A stretch of DNA of 64,000 nt from positions 4,182,113 through 4,246,112 of the forward strand of contig VWZW01005507.1 in assembly GCA_013397115.1 (NCBI GenBank), read 5' to 3'. The notes below the pieces were generated by a model. It saw only the letters and a list, made by a program, of their open reading frames with translations. It made no database searches and was not told the DNA's origin. Every line of letters starts with the position of its first letter. Positions within the stretch are counted from its first letter, which is position 1. This document shows positions 52,946-64,000 of the stretch, piece after piece. This DNA is from Edolisoma coerulescens. Taxonomy: Eukaryota > Chordata > Aves > Passeriformes > Campephagidae. Both the position numbers and the translations under genes were made by a program.

Positions 52946-54621
52946 GAATTTGTATAAGGGTACTTCCAAGCAGATACAAAAGCAACACATCTAGATGAGA
53001 TATTAAGAGCCACAGTTGTTAAGGCAATACTAAAACTCAAAAAAATCTACTGAAGGATGGTGGCAATTTCCAAGAACACAATAAAAATGCACACCAAGAA
53101 ACTCACACTGTAATAAAAAACTCCCTCACTGTTCCATTAGACTGGAAAAGCCTCCTGTTATCAGACAGTTCCAGTTCCACAGGTTCCCAGCATGACTGAG
53201 ATCCATTCCCCTCACCAGACACACCTTTCCTCCACCTGTAACTCCTGGTTGCAGACACACAGTGGGGCTCCAAGGCACAAATCCAGACTGGAGCTTTGTC
53301 TTGTGGCAGACTTGGCCAAGCTCTTGAGAGGAAAATCAAAGATGGGCAAGAATCTGCCCAGAGGAAAAACTCAGCTTCCTCACTGTGTGCACAGCTTGTC
53401 TGGAGGAGGATGGCTCCTCTTCACAAACATTTCCTCACAGAACCCTCTTTCTCCTCAGCACTTTGGTTACACCCAGCTCGGGGTTACACCCTTACCTTCA
53501 GGAACACTTTGTAGCAATGCATTTCCCGGGATGGATTTACTGGGACATTTGTTTCCCAACAGGCATTGAAAACATAGATGTGTCTGATCCTCAATCCTTA
53601 GTTTGCCTTCTCTCTATAACCAGCTCAGGAGGCTGACCAACCCAAAATTCTGCATCAGGGAGTAAACACTCATCCCCATGCAGTAGCCACAGGGAAAGGT
53701 GTGTGTGACACAGGAGGGGCCTCTACTGTGAGAAACAAGCAGCAAGGACATGCAGACCATTTGTAACTCCACGCTCAGGCTGCACCTCAGAGGACTGGCA
53801 ATACTCTTTTGTTGAGGAAGTATTTTTTTCCTAAGTGCTCACCAACTCTCTGTGCCTACCCTGTCCCCAGAGCATCCATTCTCGGCTGTTTTCTCTCCAC
53901 CATCAGCTCCCGTGAGCTCCAGGCCTACTCCTCCATGTGCCCAACATCCCCAACCCTGGAAAATGACTCAAGCACAGGGCACTTACAAAAGTTTGGTCTT
54001 GGCCTCAGCCAGCTGCTGTCTCCTTCCCACGCCACTGGAGTCAGCAGTGGAAATGCTGACAGTGTGAAGACAAGATGGCTTTCCTGCTCTCCCTGCCAGC
54101 ATCACGGCAATCTCCAGGGGCCGGGAGGAGGCCTGGCAGGAATCCCTGTGGAAGGACAGGAAGCATTAGTGAGAGCTGGCAGGGCCTCGGGGCCAGCGCA
54201 CCACAACATCCCCTGCAGACGTTTCCATTGTGTCCAAGGCAGTACATTAAAAAATGAAATAAATGTCTTGGGACCTGCTCTCGTGTCCTGTGGGCTCCAC
54301 ACGGAAGAAATCCAATCACAGAGGATGTCTATGACTGCAAAGGAAGTTTCTTGGCCCTTCAAAGCCCCTTTTGTGGTGCAGCAGTTTGAGGATCAACGCC
54401 TCAAAGGTGTTGACGCAGCAAGGTTTCCTCACCCAAAGAGAAACGGGGAGGAAAGCTGACCACGATCCTCAGCATTTAACCATCCCACAAAAACCTGCAT
54501 AATTCTCTGCAAAAAGCTTTGCCCCTTATTGCCAAACATTATTCTCTTTCCTTGTGTTTCACCATAGTTTTAGTCCTCCATTTCCTCTAGATGCATCTGA
54601 AATGCACCTAATTAGAAATTT

Positions 54622-54870
54622 AATGGCTTTAAGCTGAAAGAGAATAGTTTTAGATTGGATATTAGGGAGAAATTCTGTGATGGTGGGGAGGTCCTGGCAC
54701 AGGGTGCCCAGAGAAGCTGTGGCTGCCCCATCCCTGGAAGTGTCCGAGGCCAGGCTGGATGGGGCTCAGAGCAACCGGGGATAGTGGAAGGTGTCCCTGC
54801 CCATGGCAGGGGTTGGAACTGAATGGGTTTTAAGGCCCCTTCCAACCCAAACAATTCCATGATTCCATGA
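54622..54870 (+). repeat. CR1 LINE 3' untranslated region, about 250 bp
   Basis: The best-preserved CR1 piece here. In order it shows GGCTTTAAGCTGAAAGAG, TTAGATTGGATATTAGGG, GGCACAGGGTGCCCAGAGAA, CATCCCTGGAAGTGTCC, GAGGCCAGGCTGGATGGGGC, GGGGTTGGAACTGAATGGG, CCCCTTCCAACCCAAAC and the tail ATTCCATGATTCCATGA. There is no reverse-transcriptase coding sequence, so it is a dead, 5'-truncated copy. The open frame on its opposite strand is a by-product of the repeat. Confidence 0.96.
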
Positions 54871-57800
54871 AAAATACACATCAGCCCGTGTAATTTGACA
54901 ATACAAAGTTGTCAGGTGCATCTGGTCCAGTAACTACTACAGGGAAAAAAAGTTAAATTCTTAGCTCTCTCCCAGATTTTATTCATTTTTCTGACAACCG
55001 GCTTACTTCTCCTACAGGAACTGAAGATTTCAGGTCAGGTTAAGACATCAGCACATACTCCAAGAACCCACCAGCATATACAAATTTTTAAATGCTTTCT
55101 GTGGTGACTACCTTGCTCTGGTAATGCTGGGCTTTAACTGCTGAGCCTGTGATTCCTTGTTCAGTTCCATGCAGCTGGACCATGTGCAGGGATGTGTCTG
55201 ACATCAGTGGAGCCGCATCCAGGTGCAGTCATCTGCTCTCCCTGCCTTAATGCTGCCACACAGATGGATGAAATGACCCTCAGAGAGACACATTAACAGG
55301 AATTACTTACCAGAAGAAAGAGGCTGCTCTGTCGTTCAGAGCTCCAGGCTGGAGTTGCTCCCTCCCATGCTCACAACTTCCACGTCGGATCCTGGACACG
55401 CTCCACACCGGGGCTGTCGCTCAGGTGCAGGTCTGCAAGCACAAGCTGGTAACTTTTAATTCTGTGGGAGGCTTTAAGAAGATTCCCCTTTCCTCATTTA
55501 GCAGAGATCTCTCACCTGCCTCCATGCAGGACTGCTTATTCTAAAAATGTTCTGGCCCTTAACAGACGCTGCCTTAGTGAGGAACTCTCCGCATGAATCC
55601 CAGGAATGAGGAGTTTGAGTGTGACTCTTCCATGCCCTGGTGGGCAAAGAGCCCCCAGTGCCATGATTCTGCCTTACAAAGGATCTGGCCAAATTTTAAA
55701 AAGTCAAAAGCAGCCAAGCACAGCAGATTTTAAAGGCTTAAGTCATAGCCTGCAGGATTTCCTCAGAATCCCACACAGTAAGACACCTTTTCACAAAATC
55801 CGACTTTCAAACTGCAGTGAGAAGTTCTGGAGTGACTTTGAAGCCCCAAGTTTCATCTTCAAGCGTCATCAGAGTGTGCAGGCAACAGAACCCACATTCC
55901 CACATCACTCCTGAAGCAGGACTGGATCCACACAGCATTTGCTAACAAGGAAGGGGAATCTACTGGTGAATCCAATTTTATCAGCCCCCACCACTGCCCA
56001 GCCACGTGTCCACAAACCACCAGCAACATTCAGCTTGACAAGGGAAGCATGAAACTGCAGTTGGGAAAATTCTGGCAGAGAAGGGAAACGTAGGCTCAGC
56101 TATTTATAAGTGAAGTCTGGAGTCAGCTTCAGTGATCACCCTATAAATAGTGGCTTGCCTGAAATCCAAGGCAGAGGATCTGGTATTTCATACACTCCTG
56201 CTCCTTGTTCTAGAGCAGCAGGTTTCTGCAGAATGCTGCTTTCCCCCTCTCGCTGTGGCACTATTTAAAAGCTTTGCAAAGTTTACTCCTACATGCTTCA
56301 GTTCAAGGTCCAAACATCTTTATTCCACAAGGGGAAAAAAATCAAGAGCATTATTTAGCCCTTTCCAGAAAGGAAATGAAGGGAAATCTTCTTCCAAGGC
56401 CGTACCTGCAACATTTCCTTCAACATTTTCACTTCTTCCTTGAGAAGTCCCTTTTGCAGGAGAAAACCCCGCGGCAAACCCTGGAGGGGAGATGGGAGCC
56501 TCATTAGCACAGCAGCTAAGGTAGGAGGAAGGTTTAAAAGCCTGCTAATATTCTGATAATAACAGTTTCCCCACGCCTCGAGGATCCCAGCCATCTGTTG
56601 GAAATTTCATCACAAAGCAGCATCAGTGGATGGCTGAGGGGAGAATGGTGAATTGCAGAATTAAATCTTAATTGTGGGCTAGTTTCCTTGGAAAACTCTC
56701 AACTTTTATCTTTATTATAGTTAGCCAGAGGTCACAATGTCTAAATTCCTGTCTTTCAGCGTGTATGTTATTCCCAAAACTGCCAAAGCCTAGAACAAGT
56801 TAGAAGGCTATTGTTTAACACACTCTCCCTCTAGGAACAAAAACAAAGTGAGAAAAACCAGCAAAACTCACACAGCAGGTGATGTTTCTTGCATCCTTCC
56901 TCTCCAGGAACCCTGTCTCCTGGAAGGCAGCTTTGTTTCCAGTTAACCGAGTGGTCACCTCATCTTCAGAGGTTATGACTTTTTATCCAGGGTATTTTCA
57001 TGAGGGAAAATGTAAATTTTTCAGAGCCAAGCAAACTGGTATTTCCCTGTGAGCCATAGGGATGAACTCAGCACACTTATTCCTACCTGGAAAACACCAG
57101 GTAAATATCGTGCTCTGGTCCTGGGGAAGCAGCAGTTCCAAACCCACATGGGATCCTTTGGCACCAAAACTGGGGTTTCGATTTCATGAAAAAAAAATAG
57201 CTAGAGGTTTCTGCATTTGCAGGCAATGCAGTTTTGTATAAAAGATTGTTATTAGGGGAAAAAAATACTCCAAAATGGCTATTAGGAAAGTCTGAAAAGT
57301 GGGAAGCTGATGGGAGGAGAGGCCCTGTAAAATCAGACTGCCCTTGCTGCTTTTCACAATCCCCAAGCGCTTTTGGAGCCTCTGTGCTACCTACGGAAAA
57401 TGGCACAAACCCAGGGGACAGCACAGCGATTTTCTCAGCCAAAAGATGAAATTTTTAAGCACCTGACAGACCAGAATTTGATTTTTTTTTTCTTGCATTC
57501 CCATTCAAAGTACCACAAAGCACTTTCCAAGCCAATGCTTTGATCTTCTCTAGCCAATGGAAGCCTAGCATGGAAAAATGGCCTTTAATACATCACAAGA
57601 GAGTCTGACGCCGGAATTTCAACACAAAATACATGTGGAATGGTAAAGATTTGTGATGCACCTTTCCCCTCAAGTGCCTGGAACTCACTGTGTTATGTTT
57701 AGAGTTATTCAAATTCCATACGTATAATGTTGAATAAAAACAAATGTGGGTTACACAAAACAGGTGTTGTGGTACAAGGAACCAGAACTTGTGAAACCCA

Positions 57801-60800
57801 CACAAGAAGAATGTCCCCAAGGTTTGTAAAGAAAATAAAGGGGAGGATTTTTGGGACAGCACACCCCACACTAGTTGTGGTCCTTCCCCAACCTCATAAA
57901 CACAGCTCCACACTACAGAAACAAACTGGAGCTGTGTTTACCCGGGAGGAAGTTGTAGCTTGTCAGCATACAGTTGTATAAATAATTTAAAAAATAACCC
58001 AGTACATACTGCATGTCCTTTTAAAGAGGAAAATAATAGAATGGAAAATTCTATTTTCCCACCACGCACAGAATGTCATTCAAGTGTCTGTGACACACAG
58101 GCCAACGCCTGCTGGAAGTTTCCTTCCTTGAGCTTTGGATCAGGTGCATGGTGAAAACAGGGAAAGTCATGGACATCTTTCCAATTAAGGTGGAAGAACT
58201 CAGCGCGCACTTATCACGTGGAATAAAAGTCCTGTGTTTATAATGCAAAACAGGGAAGGGAAATAAGGGTTAAGTGCAACAGCAAAGCAATACAGCGTGA
58301 AAATGCAGATTTTTTTTTTTGTGACCCTCAGGTGGTTTTGTTTCATTTTAGAATGAGAGATTCACAGAGAGCTACAGGAAAAAATAATAATTAAAAAACA
58401 CCCAATGGTGATAGGGGTAACTTTGGATATCTCTGTTCACCCTTAGAGTTCTGGTCTCCTCTCACCCATTTTTCTCCCACCTTTTGCCACTTCCACAGTG
58501 GCTGATATTCCCTGACTTAGAACCCTGAGCTGCTGGACACAGGAAACCAGCCTGGAGCTTTCCCTTCTCGGAACAGTTGCTCCTGAAGAGGCCAAGACGG
58601 AAATGAGATCCAGATTCAGATCCATGCTTAAAAGGACAGCAATTTTTCCTAAATTCCGTTGTCCAGATGAATCCAAATGGGCAAACTGCTCTCTGCAGAG
58701 TGTTCCCACGGAGCAGGGAATGCCCAGGGACAGCAGCCTGGAGGGTGCCAAGGCTGCAGCTGTGCAAGGGAAGGGTCATTCCATGAGCCCGAGCTTCCGG
58801 AGCTGCTGTCCCCACATTGCCCCACAGGTCACCACGAGGCACTGCCAGCCCTGCCCATCCCAATCCACACTCCAAACATTGCTGGGTCTTTGGGAGAAGG
58901 GTTTCAATGTGATTTCAAGGGACCCACTCAGAACCAGGCTGGCACCTCCTGTGCTGGCTGAGGGGAAAGCTGCGCACGGCAGGAACGTGCCGAGGACATC
59001 CCGCATCGCCTGGAGCAGGGAGAACACCCGGGACTGGCATTTGTCATTATTTATTTATTTCACAACATTTCTCGTGTTTACTGTCACTGATGGGTGTTGG
59101 GTCAGGGGAGCAGAGAATGATGCCTGAGGTTTTTTCATATTCCAAGGAGCAGCACACTGAAAAGTGTGGAATTTGCTTTGTGTTTTTACTCAGAAGGCTT
59201 TTCTACAAATCATTTCTGTCCTAGGACAGGCTGAACTATTTTATCACAGGAGGCCCAATTCACTACTAACATAAAGATCACTGAAATGTGTTTTATCAGG
59301 GTTTTCCTTATAGATCTTAGAAGAGTAATTTAAAATTATACACATTCAGATATCTTCATAACTGACTTTGACATTATGACAAGGGGAGAATCTGGGTCAA
59401 CTCTCGGTCCCACTCCCCCCATTGTTTTCCAGGAGAAAAGGATGCCATTACTTCTGCTGTTACTGGGAATGCTGCTGGAATGCTGCACCTGCTATTGAGG
59501 GCTAGTCTTGAAAAAAAAAGTTTGGTACAGGGAAAGGATCAGACAGAAGCACAAAATAAGTTTCCTTTCAGGAACTATGTAAAAAGTTAATTATTGTTAA
59601 AAATTCAAATGTTGACTTTAGCCAGCAGCTCCAAAAGATACTGGGGAAGAGGAAGATATAGGTGTGTAATTCCATGTGAAACCAGGCTAAAAATGACAAT
59701 AAAATAGTCCAGGTTTGTTATTGCTGTTATTCCCTCTGTTTGAGTGGAGTCAACAGCTGAAGGAAGGAAGCTGGAGAAACCTTCTCTGCCTCCATGTACC
59801 CCTGCATAGTTGTCCAAGTCCCTCCCTGGACAGAAAGGCCTCTTTGCATCCCTTAGTCCCGAGACCAAAACGTTGGTGCTGCCTCTTTAACTCACAGCTG
59901 GAAGTTTGTGATAAGGAAAAGCAGGAAACAATCTCACAAATAAACAAAGACATGTTCAGGGTGGATCCACATCCACCTAAAAAGGGAGACTTTCCATTAT
60001 GTAATGTACCTAGCAATAATCCATATCTGCTTTTCACAGTAAAGCCATATTCACTCAATGTATTTTTGCATTAAAGTTCATCAAAGCTCCCAGTCAGATC
60101 TTTGCTACAGCCCAGAAAAGCAAAGCATAATCTCAGTTTCCATTCCAGGGCTGTTGTTTGGAAATATCTTATTATCTTTCCATAATTTAACTAAAATAAA
60201 GGTATGACTAATACACTTCAATTGTTCACATGATAACAAAAAAGAAAAAGTAAGTTTATTTTCTTTTTTAGCCACTGAAAAATGCTTTAAGATGCATCTG
60301 AGACCTCTGAAAGGCAAATATGAAAATTCACCCACTTTCCTTTTTTCTTCAGTCTTGTGAGATTCCAATCTACCTCCTCCACAGGAGGATCTGGTTTGGG
60401 ATGGGGTGGAAGTGCAATGAGGGAGTGGTGCAAGACAAGAGGAGGACGTTCACCTTCTCCCCTAATTCCACAAATCAACAGCACTTTGGGAAGCCAAGGA
60501 GAAATCCACTAGTCTGTGTTGCAAAATGCCCGGTGTTATCTGGCTACTTAGGCTTTTGGAATTCAGATCTTCACACGAAGTGGAAAACAAAACAAAGTGC
60601 CAAAGAGGAAACTCTTGTTAGGAGAGGAGACATGGAAATGGAGCTCTTCACCTCTGCGATGACCCCTTCAGGTCGTGGCTGAAGCACAGCAGCACAGGAG
60701 GGTGGAGAACCCTGCAAAGCCAGGCCTGGGGTTGTATCTGCACTGTGCTTAAACACAGAGCTTCACTTTGCTTCCACACTTAGGATTTTCCATAAGGCAT

Positions 60801-62979
60801 CGATTTCATTCTAAAATATGACTTTTACATAACCAGTACATTCTGTGCAAAATTGGTTAACTCCATGCCCTCAAAATATCATGTGCTTTCCAGCATATAA
60901 ATCCCAGACCCTGACATCTAAAGAATGCTTGGCAGATCCAGCAAGAAGCACAGCCAAGGGAGAAATCAAAGGTATTTGTTAGCTTTCCAGCCAGCCAAGA
61001 ATATTAACACCTTGCCCAAACTTAAAAGGAATAAAATTGTTGCGGTGCATGTGAAGAAGTGATTTTAAGACAGTTTTTATGTACTCTGCAAAAGATTTGT
61101 GTGCTGAGTTGGCTTTGAATGCATTGTCATGGGGAGAACACTCCAAGAGCTGCAAATATTCATTCAGAGTCCTGGCTGGACTTGGTAACCTCATCTCAGG
61201 ACAGAACCATTTTCGTGTGTGCACATAATGGAATTATCTGGAAGCCAGGAGAGCTGAAAGGGAAAGAGATGCTCCCAGGTGACAGCCTGCCTTATCTCAG
61301 CTGCATTTCACTGAGTGTCTCTTCAGAAAACTGTCACTGACAAAAACCTTTCCAGTGCCTTGGACTAGGGGAAAATGGGGGTGGAAGGGATCCCAGAGGA
61401 CTGCTATTCCTAGGGCACACCCAGACCTGTGTTTGAGATCCTTCTTTTGACAGGCCTTCAGTCACAGCCTCCACAGTGCTCCCTCCCTTCTCTATGCACC
61501 TCTTCAGCTTTTCCAATGCTAAAAGTTTGCCCTAAAATCCAGCCCAAACGATGGCACATCCTAAAGCAGGACAGTGGGATTTTCGTACTGGATTGGCACC
61601 CCCCAGATTTTTACTGCCGTTACTTCAGAGTGGTTTTGCACCAGCTGAAGAGCTCAGCTGTGGGCAAGCAGGGCCCTGCAGAACATCCCCCCAGCTTTGG
61701 CAGAAATCAGGACATCTTTTCCTACAAGTTCAGTAGGGATCTCGCAAAATCCAGGCGAGATTTGAGTGGATTTTGCAGACAAACCCTCCGGGAGCAGCGA
61801 GGGAGCAGCGCGTCGGCTGCAGGGCTGGGAGGAGCGGAGCCCTCCGTGCCAGGAGATAGCAGAGGCCACGGGGCTGGCCCCGGCCCACTGGCCTCCTTCC
61901 CACTCCTCAGAGCCAACAGGTCTCCACCCAGCACACAGCCTGGGACTTCCCACCCTTTTCCAAAAGGCCAGCAGGCTCTGGGGTTTACACTGAAGCCCCA
62001 GAAAAGATCCTTGTTTTCATCTGCGCCACTGCTCAGAGCCCACAGGACAGCACTGCCTCCACAGCAGATTTTCCAATGGTTTCCCAAATTATTTCACTGA
62101 TTCTGGCATACTTCAAGGCATCGATATAATTCTCACATTTGGAGGAAAAATGGGATTTCCTTCTCTTCCCCCTGCCTCCCTTCCTGTGTCACATCATTGC
62201 TGCCTATGTCCGGGCTGCAGGACAAATCCCTTGTCCCCAGGGACAAGCAGAGGCCTGAAGATCAGGATCAGCTTCCTCTCAGCAGCCAATTCCCACAGGG
62301 AAGGCTGGAAATGAGAGCAAGCAGGGAGAGAGTCAAAAGCACCTTCTAGAATCATCTGGTTCCTGATGACCTTGGAGAGATTTGGGGCCTCCAAAGATGA
62401 TCCCTCCTCCAGCTTTTCCAGTGATGCTCATGCTGCCAGGCCCAGGCTTGTGTAGCAGAGAGGAGCCAATGGAACTGATTCAGCTGCCCCCAAGCCAGGG
62501 AAAGCCTTTCTGCTCCTTCCTGCAGTTCCATGTGCTCATGGAAAGCCGACTCTCTAAGGAACAGCACTCAAGTGGTGGTCAAGCAGAGCAGATGTAGAAA
62601 TGCCAGGACTGAAGGAACAGGGACTTCACAATTAGAAGTAATTGTCTGAATGCCCCTCTTCCATAGGCCACAATGTCCCCCACCATCATTTCCTTCCCCA
62701 GCAATAAATCCTGGGCAAACTGGATTACATCTTGGTTAGGTTTGTCTTCCTTAGAGATTTGGAGGCTCCAAGGTGAGGAGAATTCATTCCTCATTCATTA
62801 TGCAGCCTATTACATTTTTGCAGTGATTACTTACCCTCCTTGTTGAAAACAAAAAACCCCTCAGAACAAACAAAAAATACCAAACCACTCCTCTGACTAA
62901 TGCAACTTTCCAGTGCTCTCCCACCTCCGCAGATGAAGAGCTGCTTGTGCAATTTTAATTCAGCCCTCCCTGTGTTATG

Positions 62980-63620
62980 AACTATTACACACTATTTTTC
63001 CCACTGGGCCCCAGCCTTCTTTCTGTCTCCAGGAAAAATGATCCCTAATAGCAACGAGTAGACACTCTGTTTTCCCCTCATTTTTCTACATGTTACTGGA
63101 TGCCTGGCTTTCTGCTCTCAACTCTGATTTCTCATCTCTGTGCTGGTTTTTGGGTTGGTTTTGTTTTTCCTGGTGCTCATGACTAATACCCTGCTGCTTC
63201 CTAGCCCTCCCTGTCAATCCTCGTTATTTGGCTTCCAATCTTTACCTCTGTTTATCTAGTCAGTCTCAGGCTCCATGAAACCTGTTTCATTCATGCTGAT
63301 CTACTAAATTCCACTCCACCAGACCTCACCCTTGCACCAATATATCCCTGAAAGTGCTGTCTCCTCCCTCCTCTGTCAGAGTCAGGCTGCCCTGCCTTGC
63401 TGGCTGCCTTCAGGAACATCTTTCAGCAGCCTGTGGAGCAGCAGCCCCTTGGAAATGCCCCTGTGGCCTCAGTTTGGCTTACCAGCCATCTGTCACCCCT
63501 GGACCAGCCCATTCCTTGCTCAGTGTTCAACCCAGTTTCACTCAGAGACTCACCCAAGGCCTGTTTCACCACACAGACTCTTCCCTGACAATCTCCAATA
63601 AGCCTCTCCCTGGTAGAAGG
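62980..63620. other. Second pyrimidine-rich stretch
   Basis: C/T-biased plus-strand sequence resembling the 50.6-51.65 kb stretch in character, with CTCCCTCCTCTGTC and similar runs. It contains overlapping open frames of 63 to 89 codons in two frames, without domain features. No repeat family recognised. Confidence 0.4.
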
Positions 63621-63654
63621 TGATGTTACTGAGGTTTTGTAATGCCTAAATTTG

Positions 63655-63697
63655 GGTTACTTTCACAGATGTGGCAAATCACACATCTGTGGTAACC
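63655..63697. repeat. Short near-perfect inverted repeat (hairpin)
   Basis: Arms GGTTAC (63655-63660) plus CACAGATGTG (63664-63673) pair with CACATCTGTG (63682-63691) plus GTAACC (63692-63697). That gives 16 paired bases, a TTT bulge and an 8-base loop. It contains a CAGATG and a CATCTG E-box in opposite orientation. It is too short for a typical microRNA precursor. Confidence 0.75.
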
Positions 63698-64000
63698 ACC
63701 TTCCTGAAGAGCAAGTCAATAAAGTTTAACCAATCTATAAAAAACCCAAATCATATAATGTGGGACACACTTGGTTGTGAGGAAGAGCTGAAGTGCTTTT
63801 GTTGAAAGTTAAAAATCCACGGCAAAAGCAAGTTTAACCTGAGCCTGACACTGAGGACAGGATACTTCGGTCTGAAAAGTTCAAATCTGACATTCACAAG
63901 CTACTGGAAAAGGGGAATTGGAACTCTCAGACACCGTGAGTGTGTCATTTATTGGCACAGGCACCTGAACTTTCTATAATACGTTTTTTCAGCAGTTGAA

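Larger units (their letters stand above)
51651..64000. other. Region upstream of SPTBN1, no gene recognised
   Basis: About 12 kb with CR1 remnants at 52.8 and 54.6 kb, a pyrimidine-rich stretch at 63.0-63.6 kb and a small hairpin at 63.67 kb. In mammals ACYP2 and C2orf73 lie upstream of SPTBN1 (recalled); I found no sequence I can assign to ACYP2, and I do not know the C2orf73 sequence well enough to exclude it. Open frames of 216 (53809-54459) and 223 codons (61429-62100) are unsupported. Confidence 0.6.

Noticed and set aside
53809..54459. 216-codon plus-strand open frame
   Set aside because: No recognisable domain or splice structure, overlapped by frames on both strands, and close to a CR1 remnant.
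54612..54881. 89-codon minus-strand frame
   Set aside because: It is the reverse complement of the CR1 3' untranslated region, not a gene.
61429..62100. 223-codon plus-strand open frame
   Set aside because: No domain, no supporting CpG island or promoter, and Pro/Ser-rich composition explained by local GC content.
62227..62255. Small inverted repeat CTTGTCCC-CA-GGGACAAG
   Set aside because: Only eight-base arms; expected by chance in 64 kb, and it does not fit a p53 or steroid receptor consensus in the right orientation.
1..64000. tRNA, rRNA, CRISPR, prophage, insertion sequence or bacterial operon
   Set aside because: No tRNA B-box-like sequence in proper context, no spaced direct repeats, and the spliced SPTBN1 exons plus CR1 elements show vertebrate chromosomal DNA.
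1..64000. Endogenous retrovirus or LTR element
   Set aside because: I found no paired long terminal repeats, primer-binding site or gag/pol-like frames. Solo LTRs too diverged to see by eye remain possible.

Overview
This is vertebrate nuclear DNA, almost certainly from a bird. Four fragments match the 3' end of the avian CR1 LINE, including its terminal ATTCTRTG-type repeats. The two coding exons I can recognise both belong to one vertebrate gene. Nothing looks bacterial or viral: there are no operons, CRISPR arrays or phage genes. I cannot name the species, though a neoavian bird is plausible.

The window covers the 5' end of SPTBN1 (non-erythrocytic beta-spectrin, beta-II spectrin) on the minus strand, so transcription runs from high to low coordinates. 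The coding exon of the long isoform is at 16638-16837 (49 codons from an ATG at 16785, starting MTTTVATDYD). The alternative first coding exon of the second N-terminal isoform is at about 2913-3021 and upstream (36 codons from an ATG at 3021, starting MELQKSTSMP). Both exons end in phase 1 with the base G at a consensus GTAAGC donor. Either can therefore be spliced to the same next exon, which encodes the first calponin-homology (actin-binding) domain and lies to the left of this window.

Three CpG-rich blocks mark likely promoters. One at about 3.37-3.92 kb sits just upstream of the MELQ exon. One at about 17.8-18.6 kb sits about 1 kb upstream of the MTTT exon and has a good minus-strand splice donor. 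One at about 50.09-50.65 kb is interrupted by a 148-base assembly gap and has a CAG|GTGAGG minus-strand donor; it is the best candidate for the distal non-coding exon 1. On this model the long isoform can start about 34 kb or about 1 kb upstream of its ATG, and the MELQ isoform starts inside the gene.

The rest is intron (1-2912, 3.9-16.6 kb, 16.8-17.8 kb, 18.6-50.1 kb) and the upstream flank (50.65-64 kb). It holds CR1 remnants at 40.4, 42.1, 52.8 and 54.6 kb, some microsatellites, two pyrimidine-rich stretches and a small inverted repeat near 63.67 kb. Several long open frames (up to 303 codons) occur there, but none shows a recognisable domain or exon structure and I treat them as chance. 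I did not find a novel multi-gene system. The points most worth following up are the promoter layout, the unassigned middle CpG island and the gap in the distal island.
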